A stretch of DNA of 64,000 bases from Lachnospiraceae bacterium (GCA_022794035.1 JAAWDX010000003.1:62001-126000); one strand, 5' to 3'; positions 33,942 to 43,337 are shown, counted from the first letter of the stretch. Translations and numbers: made by a program. The notes: generated by a model not told the origin, from the sequence alone.

Positions 33942-34460
33942 ATGCAGGCAATGATTCATAATGAGGTTGTGGATGCAATCCTAGAGCGGCGCAGTGTGCG
34001 TGCATATACGGATGAAAGGCTGACAGAAAGCGAGCTCCAGACCATTGTGCAGTGTGCGCTTTGGGCGCCCTCTGCCCTGAACCAGCAGACGACCCGCATA
34101 GTAGCGACGCAGGATGCAGCACTCATTGCAGAGCTGGCGGAGGATGCCGGCCGCAGCGGCTTTTATTATCAGGCGCCGTGTTTTCTCTTTTTCTATGCAA
34201 AAAAAGAAAACAAATGGGGGGCCTGCAATGCCGCCCTTGCGGTGGAGAATGCGGCGCTCGCCGCAAAGGCTCTTGGCCTTGATTCTGTCGTTATTGGCTG
34301 TGTATATGACTATTTAAAATCGCAGGAAGGGGAGCAAAAGTGGCAGAAAAAGCTGCAGCTTCCGCAGGACTATGAGTTTGTGCTGGGCCTTGCCGTAGGC
34401 CATGGCAGCGAAGCGCCGCAGGCAAAGCCGAGAAATCAGGAGAATATCATATGGAAGTGA
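33942..34460 (+). CDS. Nitroreductase-family flavoprotein
   Basis: A 172-residue FMN-dependent oxidoreductase of the nitroreductase superfamily: ILERRSVRAYTDERLTESELQTIVQCALWAPSALNQQ is the classic N-terminal FMN-binding signature, and LAAKALGLDSVVIGCV with the C-terminal VLGLAVGHGSE completes the fold. It reduces nitro compounds, quinones or similar with NAD(P)H; natural substrate unknown. GGAG lies eight bases before the ATG; a second ATG at 33951 is possible. The GNAT gene overlaps its end by 10 bases. Confidence 0.9.
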   Translation: MQAMIHNEVVDAILERRSVRAYTDERLTESELQTIVQCALWAPSALNQQTTRIVATQDAALIAELAEDAGRSGFYYQAPCFLFFYAKKENKWGACNAALAVENAALAAKALGLDSVVIGCVYDYLKSQEGEQKWQKKLQLPQDYEFVLGLAVGHGSEAPQAKPRNQENIIWK

Positions 34461-35257
34461 TGTACCGGGCCTATCAGGAGCAGGATCGGGAAGCTGTATG
34501 GAAGCTTCTTGAGCAGGCGCATCTAACCCATGGCACATTGACGTATTGTATGCGTCATTTTCCGCAGTATGGGCTGGTTGCACTAGAAGGGCAGGAGATT
34601 GTAGGCTGCGGCTTTCGCGCAGCGGCGAATGAAAACGGCCGGGCAAGCTGCGGTGTATATGTCTGTCCTGTGTATAGAAGAAAACGCATTGGCACAACAC
34701 TGCTTTGGCGTTTGCAGGAGGCTATGAAGGAAGAAGGAATTCAAAAGCTGGCTTCTATGTATGAGCTGGGCACAGAGGGTGAGCTTTTTGCTAAAGCCAA
34801 AGGACTGGAGCCTGTGCATATGGTTCGCTATATGTCATATGAGGGCGAAGCATTGGAGGTGCAAAAGGGGGAATTTGCCCCATATCAGGATGAATATTAT
34901 GAAGAGATCCATGCGCTTCTAAATGAAGCCTTTGCGGAAAAGCGGGAATCCAATGAAGAAGAAAGGGCTCATTACCGGGAAGCGCAGCAGGATATTTTTG
35001 TGTGCCGGGAAGAGGGAGCGATCGTTGCCGTAGCTTTTTTGCAGGACAATGAAATCCGAAGACTGGCCGTGCGAGCGGACAAGCAAGGACAGGGCTGGGG
35101 ACGGGCCATGCTTTCTTTTTCTGTCAATACGCTGCAGCAGAGAGGATATGAAAAGTGCTATTTATGGGTGATGGTTGGCAATCAGGCCATTCGCGCTTAT
35201 CATAATATGAAATGGGTTGTTGAGGGTACATATGCATTTGCCAGTAAAAACATATAA
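34451..35257 (+). CDS. Two-domain GNAT N-acetyltransferase
   Basis: A 268-residue protein with two GNAT folds. The first (residues 1-135) has GVYVCPVYRRKRIGTTLLW as its acetyl-CoA loop; the second (about 140-268) has IRRLAVRADKQGQGWGRAML and a C-terminal LWVMVGNQAIRAYHNMKW. One domain may bind substrate or be degenerate. The ATG overlaps the nitroreductase gene by 10 bases, with CAGGAGAA upstream, so translation is coupled. Substrate unknown. A terminator follows at 35267. Confidence 0.9.
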   Translation: MEVMYRAYQEQDREAVWKLLEQAHLTHGTLTYCMRHFPQYGLVALEGQEIVGCGFRAAANENGRASCGVYVCPVYRRKRIGTTLLWRLQEAMKEEGIQKLASMYELGTEGELFAKAKGLEPVHMVRYMSYEGEALEVQKGEFAPYQDEYYEEIHALLNEAFAEKRESNEEERAHYREAQQDIFVCREEGAIVAVAFLQDNEIRRLAVRADKQGQGWGRAMLSFSVNTLQQRGYEKCYLWVMVGNQAIRAYHNMKWVVEGTYAFASKNI

Positions 35258-35266
35258 AGCAAGAAG

Positions 35267-35300
35267 GATCGATGCAAAGTGAGTTGTGTCGATCTTTTTT
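35267..35300 (+). terminator. Terminator after the nitroreductase-GNAT operon
   Basis: GATCGATGCA (35267-35276) pairs with TGTGTCGATC (35285-35294), two G-U pairs included, then TTTTTT. Confidence 0.85.
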
Positions 35301-35393
35301 CACAAAAAGTTCAAATTTTAGTTGCTGGCTATTCATAAAGAAAAGATAGAATATTCTGAAGTAAATAACAGGCAGAAAAGAAAGGGAAGAGGA

Positions 35394-37262
35394 ATGGAAG
35401 AAGTAAAGACTCCCAAAAGACCGTTATTATATTATTTGCTAATCGTGATGGTCGTGATGATGCTGCTCAATATGTTTGTATTCCCCCGTATGCTTTCGCC
35501 GCAGGTGGAAGAGGCGGATTACGGGCAGTTTTTAAAAATGGCTAAGGAAGGAAAGCTGACGGAAGTACAGGTGACAGATACTGAGATCGTATTTTCCGAT
35601 AACAGCGAGCCTAAAAAGTACTATACAACGGGACGCATGGAGGATCCGTTTCTGGTGGACCGGCTGGAACAGGCCGGCATTGCCACCTATGGTGCGCCCA
35701 TTGTCGAGGAGATGTCGCCGTTTCTTAGTATTTTGCTGAGCTGGGTGCTGCCGCTGCTCATTTTTGCTCTTCTGGGCCGATTCCTGATGAACTCTGTGAT
35801 GAAGAAGATGGGAGGCGCGGGCGGCCTTGGCGGCGGCAATGTAATGTCATTTGGAAAGAGCAATGCGAAGGTTTATGTGCAGTCAACCGACGGCATTCGC
35901 TTTAGTGATGTGGCAGGCGAGGATGAAGCCAAGGAGCTGCTGACCGAGATTGTGGATTATCTGCATAATCCGGGGCGGTATGCAGAGATTGGTGCTTCGA
36001 TTCCTAAAGGGGCGCTGCTGGTTGGCCCTCCGGGAACAGGTAAAACTCTTTTGGCAAAGGCAGTTGCCGGCGAGGCGAATGTGCCGTTTTTCTCTATTTC
36101 CGGTTCTGAATTTGTAGAAATGTTTGTCGGCATGGGAGCGGCTAAGGTGCGCGACCTGTTTAAACAGGCCAATGAAAAGGCTCCGTGTATTGTGTTTATT
36201 GATGAGATCGATACGATCGGCAAGAAGAGGGATACAGCTGCCAACATCGGCGGTAATGATGAACGGGAACAAACGCTCAATCAGCTTCTCACGGAGATGG
36301 ATGGCTTTGATGCCAGAAAGGGTGTCATCATCCTCGCGGCAACCAACCGTCCGGATTCGCTCGATCCAGCACTTTTGCGCCCGGGGCGCTTTGACCGCAG
36401 GATCCCGGTGGAGCTGCCGGATCTGGCCGGGCGTGAGGCCATTCTGAAGGTGCATGCTAAAAAGGTGAAGATTGGCGATAAGGTGAATTTTGCAGCTATT
36501 GCCAAGATGGCGGCCGGCGCTTCTGGTGCGGAGCTTGCCAATATGGTGAATGAGGCGGCGTTGCGTGCGGTGCGGGCCGGGCGTAAATATGTGACGCAGT
36601 CGGATCTGGAGGAAAGCGTTGAGGTCGTGATCGCAGGATATCAGAAGAAGAATGCGATTTTGTCGGATCATGAGAAGATGGTGGTGGCGTATCACGAAAT
36701 TGGTCATGCGCTGGTCGCAGCGCTGCAAAGCCATTCGGCACCGGTGACGAAAATTACGATTGTGCCGCGTACTTCTGGTGCGCTGGGATATACGATGCAG
36801 GTGGAGCAGGATGATCACAACCTGATGTCGAAGGAGGAGCTGGAAAATAAGATTGCGACTTATACAGGCGGGCGCGTGGCGGAGGAGCTGATTTTCCATT
36901 CGGTGACTACGGGCGCTGCCAATGATATTGAGCAGGCGACTAAGCTGGCGCGGGCGATGGTTACGCGCTTTGGTATGAGCGAGGAGTTTGGCATGGTGGC
37001 GCTGGAAACGATGAGTAATCAGTATCTGGGCGGAGATGCGTCCCTAGCCTGTTCGCCGGAGACGGCGACTGAAATTGACCGCAAGGTGGTGGCGCTTGTC
37101 AAGGAGCAATATGCCAAGGCGGAAGGGCTGCTGCGCTCGCATATGAAGGAGCTTAACTCGCTGGCGCAGTATCTGTATCAGTATGAGACCATTACAGGCG
37201 ATGAATTTATGGATGTACTGCATACAGAGGTAGAAACGGCTGAGGAGAGCGAAAAAGAGTAA
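35394..37262 (+). CDS. ftsH: ATP-dependent zinc metalloprotease FtsH
   Basis: Membrane AAA+ protease, 622 residues from the ATG at 35394 (AAGGGAAGAGGA upstream). Two N-terminal membrane helices ([18 protein letters not shown] and [18 protein letters not shown]) flank a small extracytoplasmic domain. The AAA domain has Walker A GPPGTGKT, pore motif FVG, Walker B IVFIDEID and the [23 protein letters not shown]. The zinc site reads HEIGHAL instead of the commoner HEAGH, keeping both His and Glu; the third ligand Asp lies in LGGDAS-type context further on. It degrades membrane and regulatory proteins. An in-frame start at 35322 lacks a ribosome site. Confidence 0.95.
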   Translation: MEEVKTPKRPLLYYLLIVMVVMMLLNMFVFPRMLSPQVEEADYGQFLKMAKEGKLTEVQVTDTEIVFSDNSEPKKYYTTGRMEDPFLVDRLEQAGIATYGAPIVEEMSPFLSILLSWVLPLLIFALLGRFLMNSVMKKMGGAGGLGGGNVMSFGKSNAKVYVQSTDGIRFSDVAGEDEAKELLTEIVDYLHNPGRYAEIGASIPKGALLVGPPGTGKTLLAKAVAGEANVPFFSISGSEFVEMFVGMGAAKVRDLFKQANEKAPCIVFIDEIDTIGKKRDTAANIGGNDEREQTLNQLLTEMDGFDARKGVIILAATNRPDSLDPALLRPGRFDRRIPVELPDLAGREAILKVHAKKVKIGDKVNFAAIAKMAAGASGAELANMVNEAALRAVRAGRKYVTQSDLEESVEVVIAGYQKKNAILSDHEKMVVAYHEIGHALVAALQSHSAPVTKITIVPRTSGALGYTMQVEQDDHNLMSKEELENKIATYTGGRVAEELIFHSVTTGAANDIEQATKLARAMVTRFGMSEEFGMVALETMSNQYLGGDASLACSPETATEIDRKVVALVKEQYAKAEGLLRSHMKELNSLAQYLYQYETITGDEFMDVLHTEVETAEESEKE

Positions 37263-37278
37263 AATTAAAATGGCAAGA

Positions 37279-37316
37279 CAGGAGGAACAGCAAGACTAGG
37301 CGCTGTTCCTTCTTTT
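37279..37316 (+). terminator. Terminator after ftsH
   Basis: AGGAACAG (37283-37290) pairs with CTGTTCCT (37303-37310), then TCTTTT. Confidence 0.8.
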
Positions 37317-37342
37317 CATTTGCAAGCATGCGATTCAATAAG

Positions 37343-37372
37343 TTGACAAGCGAGTAGAAGGTTCAGTATAAT
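37343..37372 (+). promoter_or_regulatory. Consensus promoter of the lipoprotein-LytTR-kinase operon
   Basis: TTGACA (37343-37348), 18-base spacer, TATAAT (37367-37372), 32 bases before the ATG at 37405. Confidence 0.88.
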
Positions 37373-37404
37373 CACGGTATAGATATAGAATGAAGGAGAA
37401 TCTA

Positions 37405-38856
37405 ATGAGAAAAATTTGGATTAAGAGACTGCTTAGCTTACTGATAGCAGCGCTACTGGCGTTAGGCGCGGTATCTTGTAGGCAGCGTATGCGCGCAGAA
37501 AAGAGGGAGAGTACAGTTGCCAAAGAAGAACAGGAGCTGCTGATATTTGTAGAAGCGGGGATTGATTTGTCGTTGATGAAAAATTTTAAAGCAGCTTACC
37601 CAGATGTTGCTTATCGGCAGGTTTCATACCAGAGCATTGAAATCGCGGTCAAACAAAACGGAGATCCTGATATCATTTTGAGCGGATGTAATGCTTCGCT
37701 GCAGGAATTTTACAAGGAAGGTTATATTCTGGATATGACAACCCTATATGATTTGGATACAACCTATGATGCGCAGGCATATTATCCGCAGGCAGAATCT
37801 GTCGGTAAAATAAACGAACGCATTTATGCGCTTCCGCTAGGTTTGGAAACAAATTATATGACTGTGGCAGATTCTGATTGGCAGCAGATGACATTTAAAA
37901 TGCTGCCGGAAGAGTATTCCGTGCAGCAGCTGCTAGATGCAATGATAGAAGAGCTGTTAAAGGAAGATAGAGGAGAAAGGGCTGTCTTTTCCGGAGGATA
38001 TAAAGAGTCTTTTTATGATTGGCTTTGGGATAGCGGCGCAATAGAAGTAGCGCCAACTGAAGTTTATGTAAATCAAATGCTTTTTGAGCGGATTGCAGAG
38101 ATGCTGGAACTGAAAACACAAAATTACTGGCAGCAAAACAATAAAAATCCCCAAATTTTAGAATGGAATCATGCGCTGAACCCATTGGCGAATAAGGAGA
38201 TGTACTGTATCATCTGTTGGGGAGGAGCATCTGATTTTGATTTCAAGCTTAATGCTCCGCATATAGCACCGCAATCAGCACTCGTATATGCGCAAAGCGC
38301 ACAAAAAAGTTTGCTGGGAGAAAATATCCATGTATTGTGGAGGCCAAGTGAAAATCGAAACGGCCAATACGCAGCTAAGGTTAATGTATGCGGTATGATT
38401 GGAAAACACACAAAACAGGAAGAAAAGGCCTATGATGTACTGCGCAAGATGATGGATATGCCATGGGCCATCTGGCAGCTGCCGGATAGGATGAACGACA
38501 GCTCCTTTCCGATCAATTGCCAGCAATCGCTGGCAATGCTAGAAACAGTAGAGCAAGAAGGGACTGCAAGCTTTTATGTTGTTACTGAAACCGGCATAGA
38601 GACAATTGAAAAGCAGGTACTTTCGGATGAATTAAGGCAAGAACTAAACAATTACCTTACACATATTGCTTATGTGTACAGGACTGATAGACGAACGCAG
38701 GAAAAAGTGCAGGAAATTTGGGAAGCCTATATGAGAAAAGACAATATCTATAACCTGCAGATGCTGTATGAAGCCATTTATGGACTCTTGCAGAAGGAGC
38801 TTATTTTAGAAGGAATGAGTCATGAATCCACATATTCAGATTGCTATTTGCGATGA
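37405..38856 (+). CDS. Solute-binding-protein-like lipoprotein linked to a two-component system
   Basis: A 483-residue lipoprotein with signal peptide and lipobox AVSC (Cys25). Features of an extracellular binding protein: LLIFVEAGIDLSLMKNF at the mature N terminus, DPDIILSGCNASLQEFYKEG and RIYALPLGLETNY, equivalent to the GKxYxLP region. I start at 37405 because the AAGGAG at 37392-37397 serves this ATG; the ATG at 37390 is too close to it. The response regulator starts inside its last 35 bases, so the three genes form one coupled operon. It is more distant from, but of the same general type as, the lipoproteins at 10-20 kb. It may sense an outside ligand; how the signal would cross the membrane is unclear. 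Confidence 0.85.
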   Translation: MRKIWIKRLLSLLIAALLALGAVSCRQRMRAEKRESTVAKEEQELLIFVEAGIDLSLMKNFKAAYPDVAYRQVSYQSIEIAVKQNGDPDIILSGCNASLQEFYKEGYILDMTTLYDLDTTYDAQAYYPQAESVGKINERIYALPLGLETNYMTVADSDWQQMTFKMLPEEYSVQQLLDAMIEELLKEDRGERAVFSGGYKESFYDWLWDSGAIEVAPTEVYVNQMLFERIAEMLELKTQNYWQQNNKNPQILEWNHALNPLANKEMYCIICWGGASDFDFKLNAPHIAPQSALVYAQSAQKSLLGENIHVLWRPSENRNGQYAAKVNVCGMIGKHTKQEEKAYDVLRKMMDMPWAIWQLPDRMNDSSFPINCQQSLAMLETVEQEGTASFYVVTETGIETIEKQVLSDELRQELNNYLTHIAYVYRTDRRTQEKVQEIWEAYMRKDNIYNLQMLYEAIYGLLQKELILEGMSHESTYSDCYLR

Positions 38857-39568
38857 TGAGGCTAGTGAATTAAACTATGTACGCACAATTGTTGAAAGCT
38901 GGGCGCAGCAAAGCGGTCATCATATCAATATCGAGACCTTTGCAAGCGCAGAAGCATTTTTATTTCATTATGCCGAAAATAAAGCGTATGATATATTGCT
39001 GCTTGATATCGAGATGAAGGAAATGAACGGTATTATGCTGGCAAAGCAAATCCGCGCGCAGAACAAAACCATGCAGATCATCTTTGTCACCGGATTTGCC
39101 GACTATATGCAGCAGGGGTATGATGTAGCGGCGCTTCACTATTTAATGAAGCCAGTGAGCAGCGAGAAGCTTTCAGAGGTGCTCACGCGGGCCGCCAGAC
39201 AGATTGCACGCTGCCCTCAGGTTCTCTTTGTAGAGCACCGAGGAGAGAGCGTGCGCATTACGCTGGATGAGCTTCTGTATATTGAGGCGATGGCGCATGG
39301 TACCGAGCTGGTGCTTGAACAGGAAAAGGAAGGTCATAGGAGAATTCTGCGCCTAGAGGCTGCCGACTCCATCTCCCAATTTGAAAGCAGGCTGCAGAAG
39401 GATTTTGTGCGCTGCCACCGCTCTTATTTGGTCAATCTCATGCGCATAGAGCGCATTACCAAGACGGAAATCCTGCTTGATACGCAAAACAGCGTTCCGC
39501 TGTCGCGCCGCCGCTATGCAGCAGTCAATCAGGCCTTTATCGAGTATTATACAAAGGAGAAACCATGA
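38822..39568 (+). CDS. LytTR-family response regulator
   Basis: A 248-residue AgrA/VirR-type response regulator. The receiver domain has the acidic pair in IAICDDEA, phospho-acceptor Asp62 in LLLDIEMKEMNG, and the conserved Lys in YLMKPVSSEKL. The LytTR DNA-binding domain follows (about 140-245: VRITLDELLYIEAMAHG, then FVRCHRSYLVNLMRIERI). It overlaps the lipoprotein gene by 35 bases and its own end overlaps the kinase gene by 4 bases. Such regulators bind direct repeats in promoters; no obvious site was found by eye near 37343. Confidence 0.94.
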   Translation: MNPHIQIAICDDEASELNYVRTIVESWAQQSGHHINIETFASAEAFLFHYAENKAYDILLLDIEMKEMNGIMLAKQIRAQNKTMQIIFVTGFADYMQQGYDVAALHYLMKPVSSEKLSEVLTRAARQIARCPQVLFVEHRGESVRITLDELLYIEAMAHGTELVLEQEKEGHRRILRLEAADSISQFESRLQKDFVRCHRSYLVNLMRIERITKTEILLDTQNSVPLSRRRYAAVNQAFIEYYTKEKP

Positions 39569-40290
39569 ATCTGTTTGCAAAATGGCTTGACCGGCGCTTT
39601 GCTGCCATGCAGCAGGATCTCGTCAGCCGGCATTACGACGAGGTGCAAAACATCTATCAAACCATGCGCGGCTGGCGGCACGATTACCATAATCACATTC
39701 AGACCATGCTGGCGCTGTTAGAAACGCAGGAGCAAACGGCCGGCACAGCCGGAAACATGACGTCATTTGCGGAGGCGGCCAAGCCGCTTAAAGAGTATCT
39801 GCTGAGCCTCAACGATGATCTGACGCAGGTGGATACCGTGATCAAGACAGGCAATATTATGATAGACGCTATTTTAAACAGCAAGCTTTCATTGATTCAG
39901 AAGAAGGGTATTGAGGTAAGCGCTAAAGCCGTTGTACCGCATAATTTGGCCATATCAGAGATTGATTTGTGCAACATTCTGGGCAATCTTCTGGATAATG
40001 CGATGGAGGCCTGCCTGAGACAGCCGCCGGAGCAAAAACGGTTTGTTCGGGTGTATATGGGAATATTAAAAAAGCAATTATATATATCCGTATCCAATTC
40101 AATGGGGAAGACAGCCAAACAAGGCGAGGATCGTTTTTTGAGCAGTAAACAAGGAAGGCTGCATGGCCTTGGCTTGGGACGCATCGATCAAACAGTAGAA
40201 AAGTATGGCGGCTATGTCAATCGCAAGCAGGAAGAGGGCGTGTTTGCCACCGAGCTGCTGCTGCCGCAGCCAGTCATAGAGGAATGTTGA
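39565..40290 (+). CDS. Soluble GHKL-type sensor histidine kinase
   Basis: A 241-residue kinase of the AgrC/CitA-like GHKL group. It has no membrane segment at all: the protein begins with a basic, amphipathic stretch and goes straight to the dimerisation helix with the phospho-acceptor motif WRHDYHNHIQ (His39). The ATP-binding part shows the N box EIDLCNILGNLLDNAMEAC and a G box LGLGRIDQTVEKYGG. Canonical partners of LytTR regulators have five to seven membrane helices; here the input domain is missing and may be supplied by another protein. ATGA overlap with the regulator gene. Confidence 0.92.
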   Translation: MNLFAKWLDRRFAAMQQDLVSRHYDEVQNIYQTMRGWRHDYHNHIQTMLALLETQEQTAGTAGNMTSFAEAAKPLKEYLLSLNDDLTQVDTVIKTGNIMIDAILNSKLSLIQKKGIEVSAKAVVPHNLAISEIDLCNILGNLLDNAMEACLRQPPEQKRFVRVYMGILKKQLYISVSNSMGKTAKQGEDRFLSSKQGRLHGLGLGRIDQTVEKYGGYVNRKQEEGVFATELLLPQPVIEEC

Positions 40291-40298
40291 ACTATATA

Positions 40299-40324
40299 GG
40301 CGGGAAGAATTTCCCGCCGTTTTT
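40299..40324 (+). terminator. Terminator after the kinase gene
   Basis: GGCGGGAA (40299-40306) pairs with TTCCCGCC (40311-40318), then GTTTTT. Confidence 0.92.
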
Positions 40325-40350
40325 ATTGCTATATAAATTTGAAAAGATGC

Positions 40351-40404
40351 TTGACAAAATTGTCTACATAGTGTAGTCTCTATGTAAGACTACACTATGT
40401 AGAC
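40351..40404 (+). promoter_or_regulatory. blaI-type promoter with paired TACA/TGTA operators
   Basis: TTGACA (40351-40356), 17 bases and TAGTCT (40374-40379) form the promoter. Two 17-base arms, GTCTACATAGTGTAGTC (40362-40378) and its exact reverse complement (40388-40404), flank a nine-base centre. Each arm holds TACA-N3-TGTA, the half-sites known for BlaI/MecI repressors. The first lies between -35 and -10, the second across the expected start, so binding would block transcription. Confidence 0.9.
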
Positions 40405-40417
40405 GGAGGTTATATGT

Positions 40418-40783
40418 ATGGCAGAAATTCAATTAGGGGCAGTGGAGGCCCGTTTTGCGGATATCATTTGGGAGCGGGAGCCAGTGACATCCGCCGAACT
40501 TATAAAGCTGGCCGCGGCAAAACTCACTTGGAAACGGACAACGACACATACGGTGCTGCGCAGGCTCTGCGACAAGGGTCTGTTTCAAAATCATAACGGC
40601 GTGGTGACTTCTCTTCTATCCCGGCAGGAGTTTTATGCCCGGCATAGCAAGAAATATGTGGATGAGACCTTTGCGGGATCTCTCCCCGCTTTCCTTGCTG
40701 CGTTTACCAGAGAGAAGAAGCTGACAACCGAGGAAATTGCAGAGATTCGTGAACTAATCGACAAGGCGGGGGAATCACGTTAA
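40418..40783 (+). CDS. BlaI/MecI/CopY-family repressor
   Basis: A 121-residue winged-helix repressor (IQLGAVEARFADIIWEREPVTSAELIKLAAAKLTWKRTTTHTVLRRLCDKGLF), with the C-terminal dimer helices following. GGAGG lies eight bases before the ATG at 40418. The BlaR1-like gene follows 23 bases after its stop and two matching operators sit just upstream, so it controls its own operon. In known systems the partner protease triggers cleavage of the repressor; here the signal is unknown and no beta-lactamase gene is visible in the window. Confidence 0.93.
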   Translation: MAEIQLGAVEARFADIIWEREPVTSAELIKLAAAKLTWKRTTTHTVLRRLCDKGLFQNHNGVVTSLLSRQEFYARHSKKYVDETFAGSLPAFLAAFTREKKLTTEEIAEIRELIDKAGESR

Positions 40784-40806
40784 AACGCTTCGGAATGGAG
40801 GATACT

Positions 40807-43230
40807 ATGAGCGATATATTTTTGAAAATTTTGAATATGAGTATTGCTGTAAGCTGGCTGATCTTAGCAGTGGTGCTGCTTCGGTTCACATTAAAGAAAG
40901 CGCCGAAGTGGATTGCTGTTCTTTTGTGGGGCATTGTCGCTCTGCGGCTGGTGGTTCCTTTCTCCTTTGAAAGCGCACTCAGCCTGATTCCCAGTGCTGA
41001 GACTTTCAATGCGCATAACATCCAATATGAAACGCCTGCCATCAGCAGCGGCATTCCACAGGTCAACAATGCAGTTAATCCCATTTTGGGCAAAATATTT
41101 GAGCCAAACCTTGCCGGTAGCGTGAATCCGCTCTACGTCTGGACATTTATTGCATCGGTGATCTGGCTCATTGGAATCGCCATGATGCTGCTGTATGCTG
41201 TCATCAGTTATAGGCGGATACACCGGAATATTGCGGAGAGAATGCCCTATGAGGAAAACATCTTTCTGTGTGACTTTGTAAAATCGCCGTTTATCTTGGG
41301 GCTGGTTCGGCCCAAAATCTATCTGCCTTCCCATATGGACGCTGCATCCATGGAGTCGGTGATTGCCCACGAAAAGGCGCATTTGGCAAGACGCGACCAC
41401 TGGTGGAAACCGCTCGGGTTTTTGATTTTGGCGGTGTACTGGTTCAATCCCTTGTGCTGGCTTGCCTATGTGCTGCTTTGCCGTGATATTGAACTTGCCT
41501 GCGATGAAAAGGTCATCCGGCAGATGGATGTGAATGAGAAAAAGCAGTATTCTACAGCTCTGCTGGAGTGCACTGCCGGGCGGCGGCTGATCACAATCTG
41601 TCCGCTGGCCTTTGGGGAAGTTGGCGTAAAACAAAGAGTGAAAAACGTGTTGAATTACAAAAAACCGGCGTTTTGGCTTATAGCCACGGCCATCGCTGCC
41701 TGCGCAGTGGTAACCGTGTGCTTTGCGACAAATCCGAAGCAGGATCTTTCAAAAGAGCAGCACATAGTTCAGGCGCGGATTACGGAAATAGAAGATACTT
41801 CCCTCCTGGTCACACCAGTGGAAGGGGCTTGGGAATTGTCTTCGAGCGACCGGTTCCGGGTTCCTATCACGAATATGTCTCTGCCTGCTGAACCTCAGGT
41901 GGGAGATCTTGTGGAGATTTCCTACGATGGTTATATTCTAGAGATCTATCCGGCTCAGTTTGCCACTGTTTATAGTATGAAAGTGATTTCGCAGGAGAAC
42001 TCACTGAGAATAAACGAGTTGTGGGTGAAATATCCGGAATATTTTGAACTCGGAACCTTTAAGGGGCTGGAGGTCTATGTCTGGCAAATGGCCGGGAATG
42101 ACTATCGCTTTGGACTGATGCAGGGAACCAATCGTGAGAAAACGCTGGATGAAAAAATGGCATTAAAGGGCGCTACAGCGGAAGAAATGGCGCTGATCTT
42201 ATCCACTTTCGACATTGACGAAAAAGATATTTTTGTGATGCCATGGTCGAATCCCGCTTCCAGCTACATGATTACGGAGGAAATGGCGAAAGACCCAGAC
42301 TATATCAACAATATCTATAGCATGCTAGGCCTGAGTGATGTTTCGGCAGATGCGAGGGAGGGGACAGATACGCCGACTGCTGTTGAATCGGTTGCCGCCG
42401 TTACAGCGCTTTCCGAAGAACAGCTCATGATTCGTCAGGCGATTCTGGAGCATAATCGTTCCGAAAGCACAATAAACTTTTCTGCAGATCCAGAAATTCC
42501 TGTAGCCTGCATCAGTTTTATAGAACTCGCTTGTATTGTTGTAGACGGAAGTGATTTTTCGGAGTATACTCACTACGGATGGGCGCTCTATGAGGAATAT
42601 AGGATCACGGACAACGGACTGAAATCGGTCAGCGGTAGCCATGTTCCTGTTGCCATTACATTTCGGGAAGACTCGTCCGGCACTCTTACACTGGAGGAAT
42701 ATTGGAAGCCCAGAGACGGCAGCTACTATGCTCAGGATATCCGTGAAAAGTTCCCTGCCCAAATTGTTAAGGACGGTACGGACAGTCAGAAGTTCATTCT
42801 TCAGCAGACACAGGAGTGCTACGCTCAGGCGGTAGCATCTGCCGGACTGGATACCGATCACGTGATTGAGACGCTCATTGAAACAATTGGAAGCAGCCCT
42901 GCAGAGTCCTCAAATCCGGGGGATTATATCGAGGAGCACGCTGCCGAATATCGAGAACTGACATATTACGGCCAGTATACCCTAAAATACTGCTTCACGG
43001 AGTTTTTAAAGGGCGGGCAAACGGATCTGCATGGGCATATTATGAGGGCTGCCATTGATGATATAGCGCCGGAAGCCCAGCTTAAGCTATATGCACAAAC
43101 CGGACAGGAATATTTCGATGCATGGAAAGAGGCTGCAATATCCGTTGGGAAACAGCATGATATGGAATGGATTAAAATGCATCAGCCGGCTATGTATCTG
43201 CTGCTCAGTATGCTTGGTGAAGCAGCATGA
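40807..43230 (+). CDS. BlaR1-like M56 membrane metallopeptidase with very long outer domain
   Basis: An 807-residue protein from the ATG at 40807 (GGAGG six bases upstream; an ATG at 40795 is the alternative). The N-terminal 300 residues are the BlaR1-type membrane part: helices near 8-28, 33-52 and 108-135, zinc motif HEKAH (188-192) with the upstream IAHEKAHLARRD context, and a last helix (FWLIATAIAACAVVTVCFA). The outer 490 residues are not a penicillin-binding domain: I see no SxxK/KTG set. It seems to hold a DUF3221-like barrel (VQARITEIEDTSLLVTPVEG), then two or more domains I do not recognise. BlaR1 is usually about 600 residues. Confidence 0.85.
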   Translation: MSDIFLKILNMSIAVSWLILAVVLLRFTLKKAPKWIAVLLWGIVALRLVVPFSFESALSLIPSAETFNAHNIQYETPAISSGIPQVNNAVNPILGKIFEPNLAGSVNPLYVWTFIASVIWLIGIAMMLLYAVISYRRIHRNIAERMPYEENIFLCDFVKSPFILGLVRPKIYLPSHMDAASMESVIAHEKAHLARRDHWWKPLGFLILAVYWFNPLCWLAYVLLCRDIELACDEKVIRQMDVNEKKQYSTALLECTAGRRLITICPLAFGEVGVKQRVKNVLNYKKPAFWLIATAIAACAVVTVCFATNPKQDLSKEQHIVQARITEIEDTSLLVTPVEGAWELSSSDRFRVPITNMSLPAEPQVGDLVEISYDGYILEIYPAQFATVYSMKVISQENSLRINELWVKYPEYFELGTFKGLEVYVWQMAGNDYRFGLMQGTNREKTLDEKMALKGATAEEMALILSTFDIDEKDIFVMPWSNPASSYMITEEMAKDPDYINNIYSMLGLSDVSADAREGTDTPTAVESVAAVTALSEEQLMIRQAILEHNRSESTINFSADPEIPVACISFIELACIVVDGSDFSEYTHYGWALYEEYRITDNGLKSVSGSHVPVAITFREDSSGTLTLEEYWKPRDGSYYAQDIREKFPAQIVKDGTDSQKFILQQTQECYAQAVASAGLDTDHVIETLIETIGSSPAESSNPGDYIEEHAAEYRELTYYGQYTLKYCFTEFLKGGQTDLHGHIMRAAIDDIAPEAQLKLYAQTGQEYFDAWKEAAISVGKQHDMEWIKMHQPAMYLLLSMLGEAA

Positions 43231-43275
43231 ATTGATAAGAAATATGATTGTATAAAATCCAAAAAATGAGAACCG

Positions 43276-43306
43276 TTCGTGCAAAAGAAGTGCCATTCGT
43301 GCAAAA
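43276..43306 (+). repeat. Short direct repeat TTCGTGCAAAA
   Basis: TTCGTGCAAAA occurs at 43276-43286 and 43296-43306, 20 bases apart, just before the terminator. Confidence 0.6.
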
Positions 43307-43329
43307 AGAGGGTAAAAGACCCTCTTTTT
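43306..43329 (+). terminator. Terminator after the BlaR1-like gene
   Basis: AAGAGGGT (43306-43313) pairs with ACCCTCTT (43319-43326) around a short loop, then TTT. Confidence 0.85.
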
Positions 43330-43337
43330 GTATATAA

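Noticed and set aside
35883-36899. 338-codon open frame on the minus strand
   Set aside because: Antisense to the highly conserved ftsH ATPase region; low-complexity Arg/His/Leu-rich translation and no start signals.
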